Below are positions 1 to 5,407 of a stretch of 5,407 bases of DNA, in pieces; position 1 is the first letter of the stretch; each line of letters opens with the position of its first letter. The notes beneath the pieces were generated by a model. It did no database searches and had not been told where the DNA came from. It was given only the letters and a program-made list of their open reading frames with translations. The DNA comes from Marine group II euryarchaeote REDSEA-S43_B8 (GTDB taxonomy: Archaea; Thermoplasmatota; Poseidoniia; Poseidoniales; Thalassarchaeaceae), in the NCBI GenBank assembly GCA_001629235.1, contig LUSA01000005.1, positions 1 through 5,407 on the forward strand, read 5' to 3'. The translations under genes were made by a program, and so were the position numbers.

Positions 1-1222
1 ATCTGTCATTCATCTCCAGGGCCAGATGCATTGCCTCTTCCGCATCCCCCCTCCATCCGGCAAATGCCTTCCCCCATGTCATCCGTACGTTGTTGTGCAT
101 GGTTCCGTGCCGGACGAGTCCCGTCTGTGCAGAATCCCAAAGGCGGTCGCCGGACCTCCCCCTCTCGAGCTCGACCGCGGACAACTCCGATACTTCCGGG
201 CTCCTGTCGTTCCAAGATGTAATCGCCCATCCGGGGATATTGGCCCAATCATCCGGATTGTCCTTGGCATGTACGTGGTGTTGGGCGTGCTCCCTGAAAA
301 CGAGGATCTCATCCAGGAACTTCTCGGCCCCCTTCCCCCCTATTGAAGAGGCGTCTCGAACCATTCTGGTCGTGGCGATCATGCCATAGTGAATCCAGGG
401 AGACATTCTGCTAACCCCATCGCTCAGTGCTGCGTTATTCCTCTTCATGTGATAGCTCCTTATCCCTGAATCGCACCAATTCTCCCAATGCTCTATCGCA
501 TACGAAGAACCCCCAGTGACTCCAGTAACCGCAACTACGGTGGGGTCGATTTCACACTTGGAAAGGAGCTCTGCCCCTCCGTCCTTTGACAGCTCCAGAC
601 GAACATCAACGGGCTCGAAAGGAGGACTCCAGGACTCTGGCATCCTCCTGACCTCGTCCCTGACTATGGGCCAATTTCTTCCTACCCTCGCACGCATTTC
701 GTCATCTGTTGCCTTCCTGAATTTGAACGGCCTGTCCATCGACTTGCCAAAAACGGGCCTCGGCAGTACGCAGTGCGAGTCTACCTCTAAGAGGCAGCAG
801 ACCTCGCTTACTTTCTCTGCCCATTTCTTCCATGGTTGGAGATCGACCATGTCAGTTACTACTAGGCCAGACTCCTTCGCTAGGTCAACTAGGTATGGCT
901 CCCTGCTACCTTCTCTGGAAACGTGTACGAGGTGATCGACACGGAGGGACTCCGCTCTATCTGCAACGTCAGCAGCACCTTCGAGCAGGAATCTGTGGTG
1001 TCTGTATGATGCGTATTGGTACCTCTCATCAATTCCATGGTATACTAGGAGGGGCACTCCTAGAGAATTCGCTGCAAGCCTCGCAGTATCGAAAGTGGGG
1101 CATTCGTCAAGCCTGATTGCCGTGCGCATCCAGTGGAGCACGAACGATGGCTCCGAGGCTCTCTTGGAACGTAAGATGCACCTCTCTGCTAGGTGATTAG
1201 GCAGGCCTAACTCATCCAACAT
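1..1222 (-). CDS. Class II-like DNA photolyase (cryptochrome/photolyase family), C-terminus cut by window edge
   Basis: The frame is open from an ATG at 1222 to the left edge, giving 407 codons without a stop. An in-frame TGA lies two codons upstream (1228-1226), so no earlier start exists. Residues about 27-150 look like the N-terminal alpha/beta photolyase domain, with FVLHWMRTAIR at 27-37 and LGVPLLVYHGI at 54-64. Residues about 240-407 match the FAD-binding helical domain, with SRMSPWIHYG at 271-280, then LWDSAQ at 361-366 and MHNNVRMTWGK at 375-385. The W-[DN]-[SA]-A-Q and MHxxxRMxW motifs resemble class II CPD photolyases more than class I. Members of this family use FAD and blue or near-UV light to split cyclobutane pyrimidine dimers in DNA. 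The last part of the FAD domain (the family's Asn/Asp-Gly-Arg region) is missing only because the window ends. The gene follows the membrane-protein gene by 25 bp on the same strand, so cotranscription is likely. The family call is firm; the lesion repaired, or a cryptochrome role, is inferred. Confidence 0.9.
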   Translation of the reverse strand, partial: MLDELGLPNHLAERCILRSKRASEPSFVLHWMRTAIRLDECPTFDTARLAANSLGVPLLVYHGIDERYQYASYRHHRFLLEGAADVADRAESLRVDHLVHVSREGSREPYLVDLAKESGLVVTDMVDLQPWKKWAEKVSEVCCLLEVDSHCVLPRPVFGKSMDRPFKFRKATDDEMRARVGRNWPIVRDEVRRMPESWSPPFEPVDVRLELSKDGGAELLSKCEIDPTVVAVTGVTGGSSYAIEHWENWCDSGIRSYHMKRNNAALSDGVSRMSPWIHYGMIATTRMVRDASSIGGKGAEKFLDEILVFREHAQHHVHAKDNPDDWANIPGWAITSWNDRSPEVSELSAVELERGRSGDRLWDSAQTGLVRHGTMHNNVRMTWGKAFAGWRGDAEEAMHLALEMNDR

Positions 1223-1247
1223 GGCTCAAGCATCTCTGTCCACCATT

Positions 1248-2159
1248 TCAAGTATCGTTACGCTCAGAGATACGAATTACGTCACTACTAACTCGCGGAG
1301 TACGGGACGGGATATTTGGGTCAAACATTCTCAGTATTGCAATTCCTAGGAGGCCACTCAGGGTGAAGAGAACCATCGCCGAGACGCCCTCCGAGGAGAT
1401 CGCAACGCGGATTATCACTGTTGAAAGTACGAAACCCGTGTTCCTCGCCAAGTTGCCGAAGTCTGTGTAGAACCAGTAGGAGATAAGCAGTATCAGAATA
1501 TCCGCGAGAATGAGGAAAGTGAAGAAGTCGAGGAAGAATATCACCCTACTAACGGACCCCCCTCCTTCCTGCACTGATTCTATCCATGTCCAGAAAGAGT
1601 AGGCCGCTACTGACAAGAAGACCAGCAGCATAGTGTTTGCAACCCCTCTCTTCGCCTCCACGAAAATCACGATATCATCCGACATATCTCCAGACTTGTC
1701 TGCCCCGTTGCTGATCCTGAAGTAAGTCAGAGAAGTGTAGAACAGAGCTAGGAATGCACCGCACTCAACCAGTAGGAAGCCCAGGTCGGAGCTTATCTCC
1801 CAACCCTCGGAGCTCTCAACCTCGGAAAGACGCTTCAGGATATCTCGGACCACCAGAAGTGTTGCTATCTCATACTGCTTCCCGACCGAAGAGGAAAACG
1901 AGTCTGGAATGGTTCTGATAAGCTGGTAGACCTCGTAAACCAACAGTATGGAGAACGGGGTGTAAAGGGCCGATAGGGGGGAGCTGACCAGTTCCGATGC
2001 CTCTCCAGTTATCGAAATCCTCTCTGTTCTGAAAAGGGCCCATATCGCGATGTGTGCGAAGAAACCCAGTACTGCCGAGACTATGGCCGCTTTGCGAATT
2101 TTCTCCTCTGCAGCGTCCCCCATGGAGAGCTCGAACAGCCTCTTATTCCAATAGAGCAT
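1248..2159 (-). CDS. Multi-pass membrane protein of unknown function
   Basis: I do not recognise this 303-residue protein as a characterised family. Its hydrophobic pattern suggests six or seven membrane segments, at about 24-43, 63-82, 126-147, 173-193, 205-229, 241-256 and 258-277. Between segments 2 and 3 is a hydrophilic, probably helical stretch with SSVGKQYEIATLLVVRD at 90-106 followed by KRLSEVE at 109-115. This looks like a conserved core motif rather than a random loop. Segment 5 is followed by FYTDFGNLARNTGF (230-243), with aromatic and charged residues at the membrane border. The C-terminal 25 residues are polar and probably cytoplasmic. No signal peptide, catalytic motif or channel selectivity filter is visible. 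The ATG at 2159 is supported by a TATA-like box centred about 26 bases upstream, which suggests a leaderless transcript. The photolyase gene lies 25 bp downstream. That the gene is real is near certain; its function is unknown. Confidence 0.85.
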   Translation of the reverse strand: MLYWNKRLFELSMGDAAEEKIRKAAIVSAVLGFFAHIAIWALFRTERISITGEASELVSSPLSALYTPFSILLVYEVYQLIRTIPDSFSSSVGKQYEIATLLVVRDILKRLSEVESSEGWEISSDLGFLLVECGAFLALFYTSLTYFRISNGADKSGDMSDDIVIFVEAKRGVANTMLLVFLSVAAYSFWTWIESVQEGGGSVSRVIFFLDFFTFLILADILILLISYWFYTDFGNLARNTGFVLSTVIIRVAISSEGVSAMVLFTLSGLLGIAILRMFDPNIPSRTPRVSSDVIRISERNDT

Positions 2160-2181
2160 GGGCTTCGGCTGGAAAATTGAC

Positions 2182-2189
2182 TTTTAATA
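2182..2189 (-). promoter_or_regulatory. TATA-like box for the membrane protein and photolyase genes
   Basis: The minus strand reads TATTAAAA at positions -30 to -23 relative to the ATG at 2159. Archaeal TATA boxes are usually centred about 26 bases before the transcription start, so this would start transcription at or next to the ATG, leaving no leader. The placement is seen in the sequence; promoter function is inferred. Confidence 0.5.
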
Positions 2190-2265
2190 GTGAATTTATT
2201 TTTTACATACAATAAAACGACGGTCTCACGTTATGCACGGTCAGCCGTTTTCTCGATGAAACTCC

Positions 2266-2270
2266 AGGGG
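2266..2270 (+). promoter_or_regulatory. Possible Shine-Dalgarno sequence before the SelO GTG
   Basis: AGGGG ends five bases before the GTG at 2276. This spacing suits ribosome binding and gives that GTG some support as a start. The match is short, and the family alignment suggests that coding sequence once extended further upstream, so this may be coincidence. Confidence 0.3.
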
Positions 2271-2275
2271 ATGCT

Positions 2276-2743
2276 GTGTCCGGTGGAGGCCCTAGGCAGG
2301 TGCCGGGCGCCTGCTGGTCTAGGGTGGACCCAGAGGAAATGCCACATCCGGTCCTGAGGATGTGGTCCGAGGAGATGGCCAGCGAGCTAGGCCTGGACGT
2401 AGCGGAGGAGGGTCTGCTTGGTGGAAACGGTAAGGCCGGGGGGATGGATCCCTATGCCCAGAGGTACGGGGGCCATCAGTTCGGTAACTGGGCCGGCCAG
2501 CTCGGGGACGGCAGGGCGATTACCCTCGGAGAGGTTGACACGGGGGAGGGCGTACTAGAGCTGCAGTTGAAGGGCTCGGGCAAGACGCCATACTCGCGAT
2601 TCGCAGATGGCAGGGCTGTCCTCCGCTCATCGATTCGGGAGTTCCTGTGCAGCGAGGCCATGCACCATCTCGGCGTTCCGACCACTCGGGCGCTATCCAT
2701 GGTCACCACTGGCGAGGAAGTGATGCGTGACGTGATGTACGAT
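2276..2743 (+). CDS. SelO N-terminal half (homologous part of the first frame)
   Basis: These 156 codons, starting at GTG, are the homologous part of a frame that stays open to a TGA at 3245-3247. Beyond 2743 the frame is rich in Arg and Pro and no longer resembles SelO, so it is an out-of-frame tail. The segment covers PRQVPGACWSRV at 6-17, the glycine-rich nucleotide loop and the Lys/Glu pair. If translated alone, the product would lack both catalytic aspartates. The start is uncertain: 14 codons upstream of the GTG also read like family sequence (FLDETPGD at 2249-2272) but have no in-frame ATG, GTG or TTG before a TAA at 2213. Confidence 0.6.
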
Positions 2744-2750
2744 ACATTCG

Positions 2751-3659
2751 ATGGCAGGGGACCAGAAGACCCTGCGCGCCCTAGTCGACAACACCGTGAG
2801 GCAGCACTTCCCGCACCACTCCTCGAACTCGGACCAGGGCCTGGTGGAGTGGCTGAAGGAGGTTGCCGACAGGACCGCACTCACGATCGCGCACTGGATG
2901 CGCGTGGGCTTCGTGCACGGTGTGATGAACACCGACAACATGTCAATCCACGGGCTAACCATAGACTACGGCCCTTACGGCTGGTTGGAGGGCTTCGATC
3001 CGGACTGGACACCAAACACCACAGACTCCAGTACCAGGAGGTACAGGTACGCCCAGCAGGGCGAGGTCGGTGCGTGGAACTTCGCTCGACTTCTGGAGTC
3101 GATTTCCCCCCTGATGGAAGAACCAAAGTCGCTGCACGATGCCTTGGACTCATACTACGATTCGTACAGGGGGCACAGCAGCCGCATGTGGGCGGAGAAA
3201 CTCGGGCTCGACCGGTTCCAGGAGGGGGATGGGGGCCTAGTCTCTGAATTGACATCAGTTATGCAGTTGACCGAGACTGACATGACTATACTCTTCAGGA
3301 CGCTTTCTACCATTCAAGAGCCAGACTCCAACCATCTGACCCGTGCCTTCTACAAAGAGGAGGAAATCCCGAAGAACGAGTGGAACTCCTGGTTGGACAG
3401 GTGGTGGGACAGGGTGGATGGCCGACCTGACAGGGAGTCGATGCTGAATGCCAATCCGAAGTACGTCTTGAGGAACTGGATGGCCCAACTAGCAATCGAT
3501 GCCGCCGAGAAGGAAGACTACTCAGTGGCAACAGCCCTCTACGAGATGCTCAAGAAACCGTACGAAGAACAACCCGGGAATGAGGAAAAATGGTTCAGTA
3601 GGAGGCCAGAGTGGGCCAGGAACCGAGTAGGCTGCTCAATGCTGTCATGCTCTAGCTGA
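2751..3659 (+). CDS. SelO C-terminal half (second frame)
   Basis: This 302-codon frame opens at an ATG that falls inside the SelO fold, so it is probably not a genuine start. It holds HGVMNTDNMS at 56-65, with Asp62 matching the catalytic Asp252 of P. syringae SelO. It also holds the metal-binding Asp72 in IDYGPYG, matching Asp262. Further on are the GAWNFARLLE region, YVLRNWMAQLAI and the Cys-containing end SCSS, which is the site of selenocysteine in vertebrate SelO and Cys here. It ends at a TGA, 37 bp from the convergent mscS gene. It lacks the Lys/Glu pair and nucleotide loop, so an active AMPylase from this piece alone is unlikely. Confidence 0.65.
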   Translation: MAGDQKTLRALVDNTVRQHFPHHSSNSDQGLVEWLKEVADRTALTIAHWMRVGFVHGVMNTDNMSIHGLTIDYGPYGWLEGFDPDWTPNTTDSSTRRYRYAQQGEVGAWNFARLLESISPLMEEPKSLHDALDSYYDSYRGHSSRMWAEKLGLDRFQEGDGGLVSELTSVMQLTETDMTILFRTLSTIQEPDSNHLTRAFYKEEEIPKNEWNSWLDRWWDRVDGRPDRESMLNANPKYVLRNWMAQLAIDAAEKEDYSVATALYEMLKKPYEEQPGNEEKWFSRRPEWARNRVGCSMLSCSS

Positions 3660-3696
3660 ACCCAGTCAGACCATCCCAAGGACTAGAATTACGTAA

Positions 3697-4608
3697 TCAG
3701 AAACCCAGTCCTTCCAAGTCTACATCGCTGTTCATGTTGACTCTTACTGGGAATGCGAGGGTCACGCCGTCCTCCTCGAACCTCCTGAGTATCTCAGTGA
3801 CGAAGAACGACTTGGATGGCCTCATCTTTCTCGCATTGTCAACGTAGTAGCGAATCTCCATCACTATCTCCTGATCTCCAAAACCCCTCAGTACGACCTC
3901 TGGTGGCTTAGGCTTGCTCACAATGTCAGCATGGTTGTCTGCGATGTCCTTCACTATCTCCTCAGCCTTGGTGACGTTAGACCACGTGGCAGTCAGGCCC
4001 AGACGGATCCTGACTCTTAGCTCCATGTCGGAGCTATGACTGAAGTTCGCCACTGCGTCCTTGGTCAGAAGCTTGTTCGGGATGGTAAGCAGAACTCCGT
4101 CTGTCGACCTAACTCTAGTGGTTCTGAGGCCGATGTAAGTCACGTCCCCCCACTTCGAGTAGGTCCCACCCAGGCTCTTCGGAAGTAGTATCCTCTCTCC
4201 CTCCCTGAATGGCCTGTCAATGATGATGAATACCCCTGCGATAACGTTCTCCACGGTGTCCTGGGCCGCGAAGGCGACTGCGAGCCCGATGAATCCCAGG
4301 CCGACCACCAAGCCGGTAACGTTGATCCCGAACTCGTCAGCTGCTGTGAGAATCACCAATGCCCAAAGGGCAACTCCGGCGATCCGGTAAAGGAAGTTCT
4401 CGAGTCCCTCATCGAAGTCTACGTTATCCAGCAACTTCCTCATGTAGGCCTTTACGATCCCTATCAGGGGTATGCCTATCGCGAGAATGAGCACCCCAGA
4501 AGCAGGTCCAGCAGAAAGGGAGTCCGAAAGGCAGGAGAAGCTAGGCTCCAATTCGTTGGGAAAGTTTTCGAGACATCCAGACATGAAATCCGCTACAGAA
4601 GGAGGCAC
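3697..4608 (-). CDS. mscS: MscS-family small-conductance mechanosensitive channel
   Basis: This 303-residue protein is close in length to E. coli MscS (286). MscS channels are homoheptamers in the cytoplasmic membrane that open under tension and release solutes during hypo-osmotic shock. Membrane segments lie at about 36-56 and 72-92. The pore-lining third helix, about 95-131, carries the Gly/Ala-packed GLGFIGLAVAFAAQDTVEN signature, running into DRPFREGERI. The beta domain follows, with GDVTYIGLRTTRVR at 154-167 and IPNKLL at 176-181, then the alpha/beta vestibule domain ending near LAFPVRV (284-290). The short N-terminal tail has Cys12 and Cys26 before the first helix. The listed start is GTG; an ATG eight codons in (4584) is an alternative, because the TATA-like box is only about 21 bases from the GTG and would start transcription inside the first codons. 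The gene converges with selO and lies downstream of the Cys-rich ORF. Confidence 0.92.
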   Translation of the reverse strand: MPPSVADFMSGCLENFPNELEPSFSCLSDSLSAGPASGVLILAIGIPLIGIVKAYMRKLLDNVDFDEGLENFLYRIAGVALWALVILTAADEFGINVTGLVVGLGFIGLAVAFAAQDTVENVIAGVFIIIDRPFREGERILLPKSLGGTYSKWGDVTYIGLRTTRVRSTDGVLLTIPNKLLTKDAVANFSHSSDMELRVRIRLGLTATWSNVTKAEEIVKDIADNHADIVSKPKPPEVVLRGFGDQEIVMEIRYYVDNARKMRPSKSFFVTEILRRFEEDGVTLAFPVRVNMNSDVDLEGLGF

Positions 4609-4620
4609 AATAGGTTACCG

Positions 4621-4629
4621 ATTATTTTT
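4621..4629 (-). promoter_or_regulatory. TATA-like box for mscS
   Basis: The minus strand reads AAAAATAAT starting 21 bases before the GTG of mscS. With normal archaeal spacing, transcription would begin near 4598, leaving the ATG at 4584 with a leader of about 14 bases. The box therefore bears on the choice of start codon. Promoter function is inferred. Confidence 0.4.
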
Positions 4630-4666
4630 CCCTCCCCGAGCGTTCTACGATAGATAAGATGCTGAC

Positions 4667-4732
4667 TCAGCAGCACCCATCGCATGAACAACTAGGGCCA
4701 CAAGGGTCACAGTCACAGCAGTCACAAGGCAT
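4667..4732 (-). CDS. Cys-rich 21-residue micropeptide, metallothionein-like candidate
   Basis: An ATG at 4732 opens 21 codons ending at TGA (4669-4667). Nine residues are Cys, at positions 3, 5, 6, 8, 11, 15, 17, 20 and 21; the rest are mainly Asp, Pro, Gly and Ser. The spacing gives CxC, CC and CxxC units, as in metallothioneins and other metal-thiolate peptides, so a metal-binding or redox role is a reasonable guess. The peptide has no hydrophobic core and no signal peptide. A TATA-like box 21-28 bases upstream fits a leaderless transcript starting at the ATG. The ORF lies between the sirtuin gene (78 bp upstream) and mscS (58 bp downstream), all on the minus strand. Against it, part of the Cys pattern comes from three copies of the hexamer GTCACA (plus strand, 4706-4711, 4712-4717, 4721-4726), so a chance ORF in a small repeat is possible. 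I cannot name a family. Confidence 0.45.
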   Translation of the reverse strand: MPCDCCDCDPCGPSCSCDGCC

Positions 4733-4752
4733 GGCCTACCGAATGCTGATTA

Positions 4753-4760
4753 TTATTTAG
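4753..4760 (-). promoter_or_regulatory. TATA-like box for the Cys-rich ORF
   Basis: The minus strand reads CTAAATAA, followed directly by TAAT, at positions -28 to -21 relative to the ATG at 4732. This is close to the spacing of the box upstream of the membrane-protein gene and fits leaderless transcription. It is the main non-coding support for the small ORF. Confidence 0.4.
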
Positions 4761-4810
4761 AGGTACTCAAATTAATATCTCTAATTTCGTACTTTGCAGT
4801 GTCAGAGAGA

Positions 4811-5407
4811 CTACCAATTCTCTACGAGTTCCGGCAATATCTCGCCCGCCTTACCTATGTGTACCTCGTCAAAGTCACTACCGTTGATGGGCAGTTCGAA
4901 GTTTACCAGAATGGTGTGCGCGCCATTCGAGTTAGCCAGATTCACCAAACCTGCAGCGGGGTAGACGTGTCCCGAGCTTCCTATGACGATGAATACCTCG
5001 CAATCCTCCACCACCCTCTGAATGACGCCTATCTCCATTGGTATCTCGCCGAACCAAACGATGTCTGGCCTCATCCTGGCAGCCACCGCACAGCAATTGC
5101 AGAGGACGAAACCTTCCGCTAGATCCCGCTCGTCCATCCTGACCTCGCTAAGCCCTGTTTCCTGACAGCGGAGTGATCGCAACCTCCCATGCATGTGGAT
5201 TACTGACTCACTGCCCCCTCTTTCGTGGAGGTCATCGACGTTCTGGGTGATCAGAACTAGTGATCCGCACTTCCTCTCCAGGCGAGCCAGCGCAAAGTGG
5301 GCGGGATTGGGCTCCACTTCCAGCAACTGGCTCCTCCTGGCTTGGTAGAACCTCCAGACCAGAGAGGGGTCCCTGATCCATGCATCGGGAGTCGCAACGT
5401 CCTCGAT
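4811..5407 (-). CDS. cobB: Sirtuin NAD-dependent lysine deacylase, CobB/SIRT5-like, N-terminus cut by window edge
   Basis: The frame is open from the right edge to a TAG at 4813-4811, giving 198 residues of a protein usually near 240. The missing part is the NAD-binding GAGxS region. Sirtuins remove acyl groups from protein lysines, consuming NAD and yielding nicotinamide and O-acyl-ADP-ribose. Visible motifs, counted from the edge, are FYQAR (20-24), holding the Tyr-x-x-Arg signature of desuccinylases and demalonylases; ITQNVDDLHERGG (53-65); the catalytic His of HMHG (His73); RPDIVWFGE; and IGSSGHVYPAAG. The zinc site has one Cys at 81 where many sirtuins have CxxC, then CNCC at 103-106. 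E. coli CobB has a very similar arrangement (Cys then Ser, and CHCC), so this is a CobB-type trait rather than damage. A TTG at 5326 is not the start, because homology continues upstream of it to the edge. The family call is firm; substrate preference is inferred. Confidence 0.9.
   Translation of the reverse strand: MEDVATPDAWIRDPSLVWRFYQARRSQLLEVEPNPAHFALARLERKCGSLVLITQNVDDLHERGGSESVIHMHGRLRSLRCQETGLSEVRMDERDLAEGFVLCNCCAVAARMRPDIVWFGEIPMEIGVIQRVVEDCEVFIVIGSSGHVYPAAGLVNLANSNGAHTILVNFELPINGSDFDEVHIGKAGEILPELVENW

Larger units (their letters stand above)
2160..2275. promoter_or_regulatory. Divergent intergenic promoter region
   Basis: This 116-bp gap separates the minus-strand membrane-protein gene from the plus-strand SelO-like gene. 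Bases 2173-2217 are strikingly A/T-rich compared with the coding DNA on either side. For the plus strand, the T/A runs at 2195-2205 and 2210-2217 are candidate TATA elements, but neither is clearly better placed. An ATG at 2233 would suit a leaderless start from this block, yet its frame stops after eight codons (see the SelO findings). Confidence 0.45.
2276..3659 (+). pseudogene. selO: SelO/YdiU protein AMPylase, broken by a frameshift and missing segment
   Basis: Together, two overlapping frames encode almost all of a SelO protein. SelO proteins are pseudokinases that bind ATP in a flipped orientation and transfer AMP to Ser, Thr or Tyr of target proteins. The first frame carries HQFGNWAGQLGDGR (67-80), the Lys of LKGSGKTPYSR (Lys99) and the helix-C Glu of SSIREF (Glu122), matching Lys113 and Glu136 of Pseudomonas syringae SelO. 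It follows the family to VMRDVMYD, ending at 2743. The second frame resumes at GDQKTLRALVD and continues through NTDNMS and TIDYGPYG to the family's C-terminal CSMLSCSS. Between them the family normally has some 18-30 residues that include the two nucleotide-binding arginines (Arg176 and Arg183 in P. syringae); here they are absent. The joined pieces give about 458 residues, against roughly 480 for E. coli YdiU. No other stop interrupts the gene and codon use looks normal, so the lesion is recent or an assembly error. Confidence 0.8.

Noticed and set aside
516..1116. Overlapping plus-strand open frames opposite the photolyase
   Set aside because: They have no family resemblance and lie antisense to a continuous frame with clear photolyase motifs, so they are shadows of it.
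2214..2251. Inverted repeat AAAACG / CGTTTT and direct repeat ACGGTC in the divergent intergenic region
   Set aside because: The arms are only six bases with a 26-base loop, and the direct repeat is six bases. Both are expected by chance in an AT-rich promoter region.
2606..2759. Exact 10-bp direct repeat GATGGCAGGG at 2606-2615 and 2750-2759, the second copy next to the SelO frame break
   Set aside because: A deletion between direct repeats would leave one copy, but both remain here. The first copy encodes the conserved ADGRA motif. It probably reflects shared codon use (GGC AGG), though it could matter if the assembly collapsed.
2744..2763. Programmed ribosomal frameshift joining the two SelO frames
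   Set aside because: A frameshift would not restore the missing family segment, and no clear slippery heptamer with a downstream structure is visible, so a lesion or assembly error is more likely.
2881..3255. Minus-strand open frames opposite the SelO C-terminal half
   Set aside because: They are Arg/Pro/Ser-rich with no recognisable domain and are explained as antisense to well-conserved SelO sequence.
3688..3697. 10-bp palindrome ATTACGTAAT between the convergent selO and mscS genes
   Set aside because: It is too short and has no T-run, so it is not a convincing terminator. A short A/T palindrome in a 37-bp gap is unremarkable.
4799..5122. Plus-strand open frame of 107 codons opposite the sirtuin
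   Set aside because: It is antisense to conserved sirtuin motifs and shows no domain of its own.

Overview
The window looks archaeal, and most resembles a marine Thermoplasmata-type genome such as Marine Group II (Poseidoniales). This is an inference from gene content and signals, not a marker-gene result. Arginine is written very often with AGG. Coding DNA is moderately GC-rich, while the gaps hold short A/T blocks that look like archaeal TATA boxes. Two of these blocks sit about 21-30 bases upstream of a start codon, the spacing expected for leaderless archaeal transcripts.

Layout, left to right. Bases 1-1222 (minus) hold most of a class II-like DNA photolyase whose C-terminus runs off the left edge. 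Bases 1248-2159 (minus) encode a 303-residue multi-pass membrane protein I do not recognise; it lies 25 bp upstream of the photolyase and probably shares its transcript. Bases 2160-2275 are a divergent AT-rich promoter region. Bases 2276-3659 (plus) hold a SelO/YdiU-family pseudokinase AMPylase gene that is broken: the reading frame shifts near 2744-2763, and the family segment expected there is absent. That segment carries the two conserved nucleotide-binding arginines. Bases 3697-4608 (minus) encode an intact MscS-type mechanosensitive channel. Bases 4667-4732 (minus) contain a tiny open frame of 21 codons, 9 of them Cys, preceded by a well-placed TATA-like box: a candidate metallothionein-like micropeptide. 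Bases 4811-5407 (minus) hold the C-terminal four fifths of a CobB/SIRT5-like sirtuin with the YxxR motif of lysine desuccinylases/demalonylases. Its N-terminus lies beyond the right edge.

No single pathway ties the genes together. Several fit stress and protein-modification roles: photorepair of UV lesions, osmotic-shock release through MscS, protein AMPylation by SelO (linked to redox stress in other organisms), lysine deacylation by the sirtuin, and possible metal or redox binding by the Cys-rich peptide. No RNA genes, mobile elements or CRISPR arrays were seen. No gene-free stretch exceeds about 120 bp.
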